Notes under the pieces: model-generated | Database searches by the model: none | Seen by the model: only the letters and a program-made list of their open reading frames with translations | Told to the model about the DNA's origin: nothing | Position numbers and translations under genes: made by a program | In this document: positions 43,722 to 55,190 of the stretch, piece after piece | Position numbering within the stretch: the first letter of the stretch is position 1 | Layout: the number at the start of each line of letters is the position of its first letter | Source of the DNA: Astragalus membranaceus | Taxonomy: Eukaryota > Streptophyta > Magnoliopsida > Fabales > Fabaceae | Direction of reading: 5' to 3' | Assembly: GCA_039519185.1 (NCBI GenBank) | Contig: JAZGSX010000010.1 | Coordinates: forward strand, 1,612,001 to 1,676,000 | DNA: 64,000 bases

Positions 43722-45620
43722 TGTAACACCCTAAATATTTAATTAATTTATTTAATTAAGTATTTAGGAATTTATTTAATTTATTGGGTATAAAATTTAA
43801 TTAATTAGAATTATATTAATTTGTGATGGTATTAGGAAAAGGAGGTGCCACTTGGGTGAGCTGGGCTTAAGTGAAAAAGCCCAAGCCCATGGTCCAAGTG
43901 ACATGCGAAGTGGTGAGACATTGAGAGGCTAGGGTTTGTTGTTGGCATTTGCGAAAACTTGAGAGAATAGAGGAAAGAGAGGAGAGGCGCGCCGTGGAGA
44001 GTAGAGGAAGAGAGGAGGAGGTCGCAAGCTCCAAGGAGAAGAGAAGAACGTGATTCCGTTGCCGTGGTTCCGTTCGTGATCGTCTCGAGGGCGCCTATTC
44101 TTCAACTTCGAGGTAAGGGGATTTTGTGCTGAAAATTGTGATGATTTTGATGTTGCTGAATTTCTGTGCTGAAAATAGTGTTAAAATCGTGTGCTGGAAG
44201 TGTTGCAGGCGCTAGGCGCCTATGGGCGCTGCGCGCCAGTCTCGCCTGTTGCTGTGTGTGCGTGTGGGCGCTGGGTGCCAGCGCTGGGCGCTGAGCGCCC
44301 GTGTGCGTGTGTGTGTGTGTAGTGCTGGGGTGCTGGGTGCCAGCGCTGGGCGCTGAGCGCCCGTGTGCGCGTTCTTCTGTGTTGCACCAAGGCGCTGGGC
44401 GCTGGGCGCCCGTGTGTTGCGTTGCGTGTTGCGCTGAGGCGCTGGGTGCCAGCGCTGGGCGCCAGTTTTCAGGATGTGAGTGTGTCGCGTCTTGCTGGGC
44501 GCCAGGTGGCTAGTTAAATGACTGTTTTGCCCTTAGTGGCTAATATTATTTATAATGACGTGTAAATGACTGTTTTGCCCTTAGTGGCTAATATTATTTA
44601 TAATGACGTGTAAATGACTGTTTTGCCCTTGGTGGCTAATACTATTTATAATGATGTGTAAATGACGATGACGCCCTTAGTGGCTAGTAAATGACGTTTT
44701 TGCCCTCAGTGGCTATTGTTTGAGTTGATGTTATTTATGTATAAGTGACGATTAAACCCAGTGACGTTTGAGGCCCGAAAGGCTAAGTGATGTTAAGGCC
44801 CAAAAGGCTAAGTGATGTTGTTGTGTGTAAATTGTGAATTGACAGGTGCTGTGCCTCTTGTGAGCAAATTGGTAAGTGACGGGTCACCTAGTTGACCGTG
44901 ATTGTGTGATTTGTGCGTGGTGCATGTTATAGTGTCTCATGCATCCCATGTGCATAAACCCAGTGACGTTTTGAGGCCCAAAAGGCTAAGTGACGATGAG
45001 GCCATAATGGCTAAGCGACGTTTGTGAAAAATGTACCTCATGCATATGCCCGCGAGTGGGTTGCATTTCATATGCCTGCATGACATTGTGATGAGTTATT
45101 GGAATGATGTGATTGATGATTGTGACGTGATTAATTTAGAGCTGTAACTTGACTTATTATTTATCATATGATTTATTATATGAATTGAATTGGACTCACC
45201 CTTCTGTTTGAATGTTACCCCCATGCGGTAACATGCAGGTGATTGCGAGTGAAGGACTAGGTACTTTCACTAATTCGAGTCGAGTCGTCACGCTCTGATA
45301 CGTAGCACTCAGGGGGTGGGACGAACTTAATGTCATGAATGTTTTTGGTTGTTAAGTTTTGTTGACAATTCTGTTTTATTTTGTTATTGCGCTGCTTAGT
45401 TGATTTTATTGACGTAGAGTTTTATTGCGATGATAACTGTGGTTTTGAAATTCGCCTTTTTGTGATGTGCTACGTAATACCTGGTTATTATGTTTTTGAG
45501 CTATTTTATTGAGAAGTGTGGTTTTTATTGAAGTATGTGTAACATCCCTCGTGCGAAACAAAATTTTGAAAACTCCGATATTTTTCCAATTAAATTAATG
45601 GGTAGAAAAGGGGTGTTACA
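43722..45620 (+). repeat. 3' LTR of element F (internally deleted)
   Basis: Matches the 5' LTR at both ends but lacks about 190 bp after the donor-like site (junction near 44120, at a shared GGGGA) and the stretch between the GGCGCC zone and the 48-bp repeats (junction near 44507). That second gap removes the shared TTTTGACTCGG motif. The GCGCTGGGCGC zone (44205-44505) is rearranged, with extra partial units. Confidence 0.92.
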
Positions 45621-46933
45621 CCTATGAGCACGGGTCGTGCGCCCCCATCTGATACGACAAGAACTGGATTTTTAAACACGCACGGATCGTTCGCCTAGTC
45701 GCACGGGTCGTGCGTATGTCTCTGGAACTTTTTACAATTTTAGTGGATAACGCACGGATCGTGCGCTTAGTCGCACGGGTCGTGTGTATCTTTCTGGAAA
45801 TCTTCTACAAACTGTTCAACCACGCACGGGTCGTGCACCTACACGCACGGGTCGTGTGAGACTTTCTGACCTTCAATTTCAAAGTACCTTTTTATCCATT
45901 CCAAATGATTCCAATCCTCTTCTAATCCATTCCCCAAGGTTCCCAAACAATGTAAAGATACCAATGGCATGGGATTGAATAGGTTCGATAGAAATCTTGT
46001 GTATTATGAAAGAAATGGAAAACCGTACTTAGATAACGCGAGAGAACATATGTCAATAATTATACACGGTACTTGATTGATATGATACACGGTACTTGAT
46101 TGATATGATACACGGTACTTGACTGAAATGACTAACAGCCCATTGCGGGTACATGGATATATAATGTATAATAAATACAAGAGGAAAAAGGGTGACGACC
46201 CTAAGAGGTTAGCATACTAGGGGAGGGGAAGTCATGAGCGCCAAAACCTAGACTCAAGAATGTTTCCCCCACTAGCAATAGCGGGATGGGTTCACCAAAG
46301 TCAAGAGGTGCCTATAAAATAGGTAGACTGAGGTGTTATGCTAAAAACATGGAACAAAAGATTGTATGCTTCATGTGTCGCTTAGGAGGGCCATGAGCAT
46401 AAAGGTTACAGGAACTTAATGTATTTCCACGTGGTTGCTTCTTAGGACCACAAGTTCAAAACAAGGCATAATGAACCGCTAGAGTTAGTAAGGGGTCTCG
46501 ATAGGACTCACTGAGATAATGTTTATCTCACCCTTCATATTTGTGGTTTTTACAGAGAAACAGGGGAAAGCAAAGGCGATAAAGCACGGTTAGCTGGTGT
46601 GACTCTTGGAGTCATAGAAGACCTAGTTTCATGTTTTATACCTTTGTCCCATTTATTGTTTCTATGTTCCGATTGTATAACTTTCATTGTTTAAGTTGTA
46701 AAATCGTTTCCGCTACTTTATGTTTTGAGTATTGAACACCAGGATTATGTACAAGTCTTAAGTTTTGGAACTTAAGCATTTTCAGAAAGTTTATGAGGTT
46801 CAGAGAACCATTTGATAAGTATTATCGAAAGTTTTAGTTGTGTTCAATATTTCAATAACAGGAAGTTACTCTGATGTATGCCATCTAGTGCATTTCGGTG
46901 ATTCTATATGTTAGAATTTTTCGGGGTGTTACA
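45621..46933 (+). repeat. 5' LTR of element E, piece 2
   Basis: Starts with the duplicated CCTAT and ends GGGGTGTTACA. It contains the GCACGG hairpin array (45629-45860) and a 24-bp triplicate near 46060-46130 (GATACACGGTACTTGATTGA core). No GGCGCC zone. Confidence 0.9.
45629..45860 (+). repeat. Mini-hairpin array of E's LTR (GCACGGGTCGTGC type)
   Basis: Seven copies of a self-complementary motif (GCACG-GGT-CGTGC and GCACG-GAT-CGTGC variants) are spread through this interval; an eighth lies just left of F at about 36880-36893. The minus-strand LTR H has the same motif at about 50283-50398. Confidence 0.85.
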
Positions 46934-46936
46934 TTA

Positions 46937-46948
46937 TGGTATCAGAGC
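46937..46948 (+). other. Primer-binding site of element E
   Basis: TGGTATCAGAGC, 3 bases after the LTR end. Confidence 0.93.
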
Positions 46949-47079
46949 AGTTCGACCTAGTCGGGCTTAGACAGTTAGGGTGGATTTGTCCCTCGAGTAA
47001 TTCTGCTATCTTGCTTCTTATGATACTAAGAGACATTGAGACTGATCAACTTAATACTTGGTGTATCATTTGCAGAATT

Positions 47080-47939
47080 ATGGCAGGAGGATCGAGGAAT
47101 AACCCACCAATTGATCCGCATTCTGCATGGATGCAGAACGTGATCGGAAGATAACAGAAGATGATGGAAGATATGTTGCAAATGCAACAGAATGCTCAAG
47201 CTCAGCCTCAGCAAGTCCCTGAGCCTCAAATTGACCCAAGGAGGGTTTTCTCTGAATTCCTGAAAATGAACCCGTCCGAGTTCAGAGGAGGACCGGATGT
47301 CATGGAGCTCAGCATTGGCTAGATGATATAGAAAAGATTTTCGTAGCTATGCAAGTCACTGATGAGGACAAGCTGAGATTGGCAACACATATGCTAAAAG
47401 GTGAAGCTAACAACTGGTGGACTAATACCAAAGCCATGATGGTAACTATGGATACTCCCCAGACTTGGGAACACTTCAAGCAGGTATTTTTGGAGCAATT
47501 CTTTCCAACAGCCATGAGGTTTGACAAGGAGAACGTGTTTCTGACTCTCACTCAAGGAAGTTCAACTGTAGGTCAGTACGCGGCTAAGTTTGAAGAGTTA
47601 TATCAATTCTTCGGTTTGGCTGGGTATGCTCCCAATGACAAGTGGAAAACCGAAAGGTTCAAGTATGGGCTAAGGGAAGACATTGCTCAGAGTTTGAGTT
47701 CTTTTGCTTATACTAACTATGCTGCCATGGTTCAACAAGCACACATAGCTGAGAGTGACTTGAAGAGGTTATATGCAAGCAGGAAAGTATTCCATCAGAA
47801 TAAGAAGAATGTTGGATCATCCAACCATCAGACGGGTCCCAGGCACAACTCCAACAAAGGGAAACAGGTTCAGTCGTCGAACTCCTCAAGGTTCAGTACA
47901 TGTTCCAACTGTGGAAAGTATCATCAGGGTAAATGTTAA
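47080..47939 (+). pseudogene. Element E gag remnant
   Basis: ATG at 47080 opens MAGGSRNNPPIDPHSAWMQN, but TAA at 47152-47154 replaces a Gln codon. A frameshift near 47300 then moves the reading to the frame of QHWLDDIEKIF and AMQVTDEDKLRLATHM. The Gag domain continues with WWTNTK, FLEQFFPTAMR, VGQYAAKFEEL and a first knuckle CSNCGKYHQGKC, before another TAA at 47937-47939. It is a different Gag from A-D and F (glutamine-rich N-terminus, about 120 residues before the conserved block), so E and H form a separate Tekay-like lineage. Confidence 0.88.
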
Positions 47940-48919
47940 ATGGGATCCAACCAGTGTTATTTTTGCAAGAAAGAAGGTCATTATGCACGGGACTGCCCAG
48001 AGAAGGAGAAGAGTCAGGGAGGTAGCCCTGCTGCTACTACAACTCATGGGTGGGTTTACACCTTGGACGCCCAGAAGGTCACACCGTCAGATAATCTACT
48101 AAGGGGTACGGGATCTCTTTTTAATAACTCCGTTAGTATTTTATATGATTCAGGTGCGACCCATTGTTTTATATCTCAAGTTTGTGTCGATCGGTTGGGA
48201 TTGGCTTTAACTCCTTTGCCTCAACCGATCTCCATTAAGAGTGCTGCTGAGGGTAGTGTTCAGACCCAAGCGATATGTGAAAATTGTCTTCTATCCATTG
48301 GAGACAGGAATTTTGTAGTAGATTTCATTTGTTTACTAATGAAGGGCATGGACGTCGTCCTAGGCATGAGTTGGATGACGGCCAACCATATAACGATAGA
48401 TTGCTTCAATCGAACTATCGGTTTCGCCTCCGAGTCAGTGGAGCTACAACCGCCCAACTCTGAAGCTGTTATTTCTTTCTCTTCGGCCAGTAACTATCTG
48501 TTCCAAGGCGCAGAAGCTTATGTCATGATACTGTCTGCATCCACTGAGACAGGTCAGGATTTATCATCTGTGCAAGTTGTTAATGAATTTCTTGATGTAT
48601 TTCCCGATGAAGTTCCTTCATTTCCTACGGATCGTGAGGTGGAATTTTCTATAGAGTTGGTTCCAGGCACTGAACCTATTTCTATAGCCCTGTATAGAAT
48701 GTCGCCATTAGAGTTGAGGGAATTGAAAGTTCAACTGGAAGAGCTAATTTCCAAACGGTTTATCCGGCCGAGTGCCTCACCATGGGGTGCTCCAGTGTTG
48801 CTTGTCAAGAAGAAGGACGGAAGTATGAGATTGTGTATCGATTATCGTCAGTTGAATAAGGTGACTATCAAGAACAAGTACCCTCTACCGAGAATTGATG
48901 ATTTGCTAGATCAGTTGGT
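47940..48919 (+). pseudogene. Element E knuckle, protease and N-terminal reverse transcriptase, truncated
   Basis: Continues directly in frame after the TAA: second knuckle CYFCKKEGHYARDC, protease with DSGATHCF (the usual DTG reads DSG, still a known aspartic-protease variant), LGMSWM, then the RT N-terminus (FPDEVPSFPTDREVEFSIEL, SPWGAPVLLVKKKDGSMRLC, YRQLNKVTIKNKYPLPRIDD). Homology stops after LDQLV at about 48919, and the reading ends two codons later. The RT catalytic FIDD region, RNase H and integrase are gone. Confidence 0.9.
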
Positions 48920-49122
48920 GTTTGAATAAAAATAAGTCTAAAGAAAATTAAAAAAACAACATACCATTACCGTAACCATAGCATTGATTGCAATTTAAAT
49001 ATTTTAATTTAAAAATAATTATTTAATAGTAATTTAGAATTTTAAAATTTCAATCCTAATATATCACATTAATAGACCTCTGTGTCTATGGTATGTCTTC
49101 TTCAATTTTCTTTTCTCCCATA
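48920..49122. other. AT-rich filler between truncated E and LTR H, with a 123-bp copied segment
   Basis: No coding potential. 48999-49121 is repeated at 54695-54817 on the other side of H with one mismatch seen by eye. A 123-bp direct repeat is far too long for a target-site duplication. It looks like filler DNA copied during break repair, or part of an older local duplication. Confidence 0.75.
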
Positions 49123-50706
49123 TGTAACACCCCGATAATTTCTAACTTGTAGAAACTACCGAAATGCACTACTGGCATACATCAGAGTGACTTTCCTACC
49201 GAAATGCACCCCGATAATTTCTAACTTGTAGAAACTACCGAAACACACTTACATATCTGAACATAATATAATCAAAGTCGGTCCTCACATAATTCAAACT
49301 AGTGTTCAATACTCAAAAACCGAAAGTCTGCGGAAGCGATTTACAACTTCATGACATGAGTCGTACAATCGTACATCTAAGGTACCGAATACAAATATAC
49401 AGAGTTACAAAGGAAACTGAAATACAAAGATACATAACATGACAAAAGGAATATCGTCAGTAACTCTTCAAGCGTCTCCATAGCCGTGCCTCACGGTCTT
49501 CAACTTTCCCTGCTTAACTGAAAACAACAGTAATGGATTGGGTGAGACAACTTGTCTCAGTGAGTTCTATCGAGACCCCTTACTAACTCTCTCGGTTCAA
49601 TTATGCTTGATTTCATGAATCGTAGCCCTTAAGTCGACTACGGGGAACATACAACGTGTACTCGTGGCCCTTCTAAGCGACACACAAAGCACACACAATA
49701 ACAATGATTCTTAGCATATCACCGGGTCTTATTCTAAAGATTCCGGCAAACCCAGTCCCCGGCCATTTCTACTACCTTAGGGACAACAATGTAACGGGCC
49801 TAGGGGATAAGGCTCATGACTTCCTCTCCCACTAGTACGCTAATCCATGAACAGGGTCGTCACCCCAGCAATGATGTATATAATATATACCATGAACAAT
49901 GAGCAATAACCAATGAGCTTACTCTTAACAGTGAACTTGCACTTAACTTAGCCTTGTACTAACAATATCTTATTATTAGGTGATCTCACACGGCTTACTA
50001 AGGTTTACTAACCTAACTGATCACGATGCTATTCCAATCAGTCCAGCACAATATATCAATCACAATCATAGCATGACAATCAAATCCATAACACGTTCCG
50101 TATACCCGCATTGGGCCGTCAATAATCATTCAATCATGACATGAGGTTGTTATCATTAAACTTAAGCAATTCCAACGAATTACGGTTATTTTATCATTTC
50201 ATAACATTGGGAAGGGATTAGGATAGGTTTGAAATCAATTAGGAAGCGTTTGGACACCTTTAAAAATCTGGGTCAGACAGATACGCACGACCCGTGCTTA
50301 ATGGCGCACGATCCGTGCGCGAAATGGAAATTTTCCAGAAAGTATCAGAAGGATCCGCACGATCCGTGTGCCAAGGCACACGATCCGTGCCTGATGCACA
50401 GTCCTATAAAATGGCCATTTCATACTGTTTTTGACTCCGTTTCGTGTCTAAATCTTTTCCCGATCGATACCTAACTTATCAACCTTTGATAACAGAATAT
50501 CATCCAGTCAAATTGTCCATATGTCACTCATCATAACAACCATAATATCAAAGCACAATCTCAGTCAAACACCCACATAACTCGGTATTTAAAACGGGGT
50601 TTCGCAAAGCGGCTTGTCGCCAATTTCTTTCAAAACGCAAGACTCAACCAGAACACATGATAATATCCCTAGTGAGTATAGAACTCACCTCTTTCAAGAT
50701 GACAAC

Positions 50707-53700
50707 TGTAACAGCCCAATTAATTGAGTTAATTATTTTGTTAAGTGATTTAATTATTTAATTGATTTAATTGTGTCAGTAATTAATTTATGTAGTTAAA
50801 TATCTAGGATTTGTGTTTTGAGAAAAATAAGTGAAATAATAAAATATATGTATGCTTGTGTATGTGAGCTTTATTAGTAATTGGAACGAATACAAATAAG
50901 AGGATTAGAGGAGAGGGCCTTGTGTGGGTTAAAAATAATAAAATTAGAGGTGTTAGTGTTAAGCCCTTGATTAATTCGAATTAGCCCAATAGAAGCCCGT
51001 GATCCAAGCATACTTAAGCTAGAAAATTAAGGTTTAGCTCATTGTGTGCCAAGAAGAAAGAAAACGCGAATTAGAGAGGAGAGTGAGAGAGAGGAGGCGC
51101 GGCCATAGGAGAAGAAGGAGAAGAGGGAGGCGCAACCTAGGAGGAGCAAGGAAAGGCTAAGGTTTCACTCGTTTCATCTCCTAAGGGCTAAGGTAAGGGT
51201 CGGTTTAACGGTTATAATGGGTTATGATGGTGGTTTATGGGTAGTTAGGTGTTGTGTATTTGCATGATTAAAGTGGATATGAAATTGAGTGATTGAGATG
51301 TGGATTATTGTGTGATTGAAATGTATGTTGAGTTGATGCCCTATATGTGTTTGTTGAAATGTGCAAGAGTTATGAGATGTGTGTAAGATTTGTATTGTAT
51401 GCCAAATAATTGATAAAATGTGTAATTGAAGATATGAGAGTGGATTTGAGGTGTTTGAAATAATTATTGAATGATTGAGCATGTGAAATTTGGAAGAAAA
51501 TTGAGTTTGAAGGACCCTAGGCGCCTTAGGCGCCATTGTTGTTGTCAATCTGTGCTTTGTTGCTGCTGTCTGGGCGCCTATTACCAATTCTGCCAATTTG
51601 TGCCTCACTTGCACTCCAGTCGCGCTTCAAGCGCAAGTTACTGGGCATTTTCTGCCGTTTCGCGCTCCAGTTGCGCCTAAGTCGCGCCCCACGCGCGAAG
51701 TTTTGTCCCAAATTTGTTTTTGACATATCTTTTGACTCGGGTGTCCGTTTTAAGTGCTTTAAAATGCGTTTCGAAGCTCGTTCAGTCCTCTATATGTGTA
51801 TGCTACTGTAATGTGAAAAATAATTATTTGATGAGCTGAATAATTTTGATGAGCTGAATATTTATTGATGAGCTGAAATATTTATTGGTGAGAAATTACG
51901 AGGTAGCTGTGTTGCTACAACACGAGATAGTTGTTAATGTGGTATAGTATTTGTCACATGCTTTGTTGTGGTTATGTGACGAGGTAGATGTGATGCTACA
52001 ACACGTGGTATTTTTATGAAATGATTATAACGAGATATGGTGATATAGTATTTATTAATTGAATGCTTGAGTTGGTGTAATTGGTGCATGAGCCATGAGT
52101 CGCATTGTCATATGCATTCTTACGAGGTAGCTGTGATGCTACAACACGAGGTTTATTACGAGTTGCGCCCGTCGTGGCCTTTACGAGGTCGGTACCGCAT
52201 GCATATGCCCGGAGGGGTTGCATTTCATACATTCCTTCATGGTCCATGTGTACCTAACTATTGTGGTTGGCGTTTTATGTCTGATAGAGATATGAATCTT
52301 GTGCTGTTGTGTGATATGGTATATACGTGTTTGCCGTGTTGTGCCTGCAGCTTATGTACTGCTGTCATGTGCTTATTATTTCTGTTAAACTCACGCCTTC
52401 TGCTTGGAATGTTGCTCTTATGCGGCAACGCTGCAGGTGATCGCTAGTGCACGTGGAGGATTGCTAGGTGTAGTCTCCTTCTCGTTGGGTCTGTGTCAAC
52501 ACGAGATAGTTGTTAATGTGGTATAGTATTTGTCACGTGCTTTGTTGTGGTTATGTGACGAGGTAGATGTGATGCTACAACACGTGGTATTTTTATGAAA
52601 TGATTATAACGAGATATGGTGATATAGTATTTATTAATTGAATGCTTGAGTTGGTGTAATTGGTGCATGAGCCATGAGTCGCATTGTCATATGCATTCTT
52701 ACGAGGTAGCTGTGATGCTACAACACGAGGTTTATTACGAGTTGCGCCCGTCGTGGCCTTTACGAGGTCGGTACCACATGCATATGCCCGGAGGGGTTGC
52801 ATTTCATACATTCCTTCATGGTCCATGTGTACCTAACTATTGTGGTTGGCGTTTTATGTCTGATAGAGATATGAATCTTGTGCTGTTGTGTGATATGGTA
52901 TATACGTGTTTGCCGTGTTGTGCCTGCAGCTTATGTACTGCTGTCATGTGCTTATTATTTCTGTTAAACTCACGCCTTCTGCTTGGAATGTTGCTCTTAT
53001 GCGGCAACGCTGCAGGTGATCGCTAGTGCACGTGGAGGATTGCTAGGTGTAGTCTCCTTCTCGTTGGGTCTGTGTCAACACGAGATAGTTGTTAATGTGG
53101 TATAGTATTTGTCACGTGCTTTGTTGTGGTTATGTGACGAGGTAGATGTGATGCTACAATACGTTGTATTTTTATGAAATGATTATAACGAGATATGGTG
53201 ATATAGTATTTATTAATTGAATGCTTGAGTTGGTGTAATTGGTGCATGAGCCATGAGTCGCATTGTCATATGCATTCTTACGAGGTAGCTGTGATGCTAC
53301 AACACGAGGTTTATTACGAGTTGCGCCCGTCGTGGCCTTTACGAGGTCGGTACCGCATGCATATGCCCGGAGGGGTTGCATTTCATACATTCCTTCATGG
53401 TCCATGTGTACCTAACTATTGTGGTTGGCGTTTTATGTCTGATAGAGATATGAATCTTGTGCTGTTGTGTGATATGGTATATACGTGTTTGCCGTGTTGT
53501 GCCTGCAGCTTATGTACTGCTGTCATGTGCTTATTATTTCTGTTAAACTCACGCCTTCTGCTTGGAATGTTGCTCTTATGCGGCAACGCTGCAGGTGATC
53601 GCTAGTGCACGTGGAGGATTGCTAGGTGTAGTCTCCTTCTCGTTGGGTCTGTGTCAGCTCTGATGCGTAGCACCGGGGAGGGGTTTTAGGGGTCGTTTAT

Positions 53701-53920
53701 GTTTTATTATGATGTTTACTGCTGGAGATTGATGTCTTAATTTTTCATGGTGATGTTTGCACGAGTTTGAGATTCCGCTGTTTAATGTTATTCTGAGATT
53801 AAGTGTTTTTGAGGATTTTAAATCATTTGTTATTTGTTTTTGGTGAGAAAAATGTAGCGCCCTTTTGAGGTGACTCTGATAATTGTTCATTTAATTATAA
53901 ATTAGAAAGGGGGTGTTACA
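50707..53920 (+). mobile_element. Solo LTR S2 (3214 bp) with a triplicated 579-bp segment
   Basis: Begins TGTAACAGCCC, ends GGGGTGTTACA, flanked by ACAAC (50702-50706 and 53921-53925). Related to S1: both have the purine-rich block, donor-like CTAAG|GTAAGGGT (51192|51193), the phrase around CCCTAGGCGCCTTAGGCGCC (51516-51535) and the shared motif (51718-51755). It differs by GAGGTAGCTGTGATGCTAC-type hairpins. Acceptor-like CTGCAG|GTGAT occurs three times (52436, 53015, 53594). A variant PBS-complementary GCTCTGATGC is at 53657-53666. Confidence 0.93.
51918..53654 (+). repeat. 579-bp triplication within S2
   Basis: Units 51918-52496, 52497-53075 and 53076-53654 are nearly identical (only a few substitutions by eye). 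Each holds the mini-hairpin array, the GGTACC/GCATATGCCC block, the hairpin GTTGC...GCAAC and the acceptor-like site. The same 126-codon open frame recurs in each unit; I regard it as chance. Confidence 0.93.
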
Positions 53921-54646
53921 ACAACCACACAATGCCGAGACTTATCGAACACGATGAACGGAGGGCCACAAACCCTCTTGCTCAACTGCACCTAGATAAC
54001 TCCAAGCTGAAAACCCAGGTCTCCTAAAGCTTGTATACTGATTTCTGATCCTGAAGAGCTTCCTAGGTTGGTTCAACCCATGGTTTAGGGACTGAAGTTG
54101 GTCTTAATGCTCACTCATCCAACATGCAATGGTTCGGATTTGGTGTTTGGGCAAGTGGAGCTTGGTTTGTCCTCCAATGGTGATTTATGGTGGAGGTTGG
54201 GGATGACTATGAACTTAGCATCAATGGAAAGGAAATAGGGAGTTGATTCAGAATATGTTGATAGATGAAGCATGCATGATGGTTGAGACTAGATCCTCTC
54301 CTCCCTCTCCCTTCTTCCTCACGCCCCCTCCCTCTCTATTTTTGCGGTTTCAGAATTTTGTAGAAACAATGAAGTGTGGTTTTCAGTTTTGCTCCAGCTG
54401 AAAGGGGTTATTTATATAGGCTAGGTAAAAATACCACCATACCCCTCACTTACTAATCCTATTCCTAATGACTCCTTCACTCCTAATTAATCTAATGTGA
54501 TGCAATCAATTTAATTAAGCACATCATTTGCAAAATAAATCAATCAAGCAAATCACTTTCAAATAAAATAATTTAAATAAATTAATAAATCACTAATAGT
54601 TAATATTATGCCATTTTAATTAAATAGCAAAATAGGGGATGTTACA

Positions 54647-55190
54647 TTAATAGTAATTTAAAAATAATTAATATTTAATTGTAATTTAAAAATAATATTT
54701 TAATTTAAAAATAATTATTTAATAGTAATTTAGAATTTTAAAATTTCAATCCTAATATATCACATTAATAGACCTCTGTGTTTATGGTATGTCTTCTTCA
54801 ATTTTCTTTTCTCCCATCTCTCGTCTTCATTCTTCAATTTAATTAAGCACATCATTAATAGAACACTAAAAAACTCTAACTCTCATCTTCTTCGATTACC
54901 TTTTCTCTCATCTTCAATCTTTCAGATACTTGTGGAACCCTGACCCTCTATTAATCTCTTGACTTCAAGATTGATTCAAGGAAGATGGCTCACAAACAGA
55001 GGTAAAGATTCAAGGTTGGATAGTTGTGGAACCCTAACCCTCCATTTTCTATAGTTGTCGGCAAACAAATCAAAACTCAGAAGTTGAACCCCGTTGTCGC
55101 CATTTTCCAACATATAAACTGAAAGTTGATTTTATCTAGTTAGCAATGACGAAACCTGAAGCATTGGCCAGTGATTGCTCATTTCCATTT
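54647..55190. other. AT-rich unassigned sequence
   Basis: Poly-T and TCTTC-rich, with two imperfect copies of TTGTGGAACCCTAACCCTCC about 80 bp apart (near 54935 and 55022) and the second copy of the 123-bp repeat (54695-54817). An ATG with a following AG|GTAAAG (54985-55010) looks like a gene-start fragment, but I find no protein similarity. Nothing else is recognisable. Confidence 0.5.

Larger units (their letters stand above)
36899..45620 (+). mobile_element. Element F: Tekay-like Ty3/Gypsy retrotransposon (8.7 kb), recently decayed
   Basis: Flanked by CCTAT (36894-36898 and 45621-45625). 5' LTR 36899-39227 (2329 bp), primer site 39232-39243, gag-pol 39339-43709, polypurine tract 43708-43720, 3' LTR 43722-45620 (1899 bp). 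Layout is canonical. The 3' LTR is about 430 bp shorter because of two internal deletions and a rearranged GC-rich zone. The gag-pol frame has only two stops and one protease change, so F was functional not long ago. Confidence 0.95.
35877..48919 (+). mobile_element. Element E: truncated Ty3/Gypsy element, host of F
   Basis: Begins TGTAACATCCCC. Its 5' LTR (35877-36898 plus 45621-46933, about 2330 bp) ends GGGGTGTTACA and is followed by primer site TGGTATCAGAGC (46937-46948). F sits inside the LTR. Gag is broken by a stop and a frameshift, and the element ends abruptly within RT at about 48919; the rest of pol and the 3' LTR are absent. The LTR differs from the GGCGCC-bearing families and carries GCACGG-type hairpin repeats. 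H (minus) is an LTR of the same family. Confidence 0.9.
49123..54646 (-). mobile_element. LTR H: solo LTR of the E family, host of S2
   Basis: Reads, in minus sense, TGTAACATCCCC...GGGGTGTTACA. With S2 and one target copy removed it is about 2305 bp, matching E's 2330-bp LTR, so it is complete. No internal region adjoins either end. Flanking pentamers (CCATA left, TTAAT right) do not match, so it is not a simple solo LTR: one flank was changed by recombination or repair. It contains the GCACGG-type hairpins (50283-50398) and the E-family 3' end. Confidence 0.85.

Noticed and set aside
48999..49121. Reading the 123-bp direct repeat as H's target-site duplication
   Set aside because: All clear insertions here make 5-bp duplications; 123 bp is far outside integrase behaviour, and the right copy starts about 48 bp away from the LTR end.
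52067..53605. Three copies of a 126-codon frame rich in Cys and Leu
   Set aside because: A consequence of the 579-bp triplication; within an LTR, with no upstream signals.
54985..55010. A host gene start (ATGGCTCAC followed by a donor-like site)
   Set aside because: Only about 20 bases before a possible donor, no following exon recognised, and no protein similarity.
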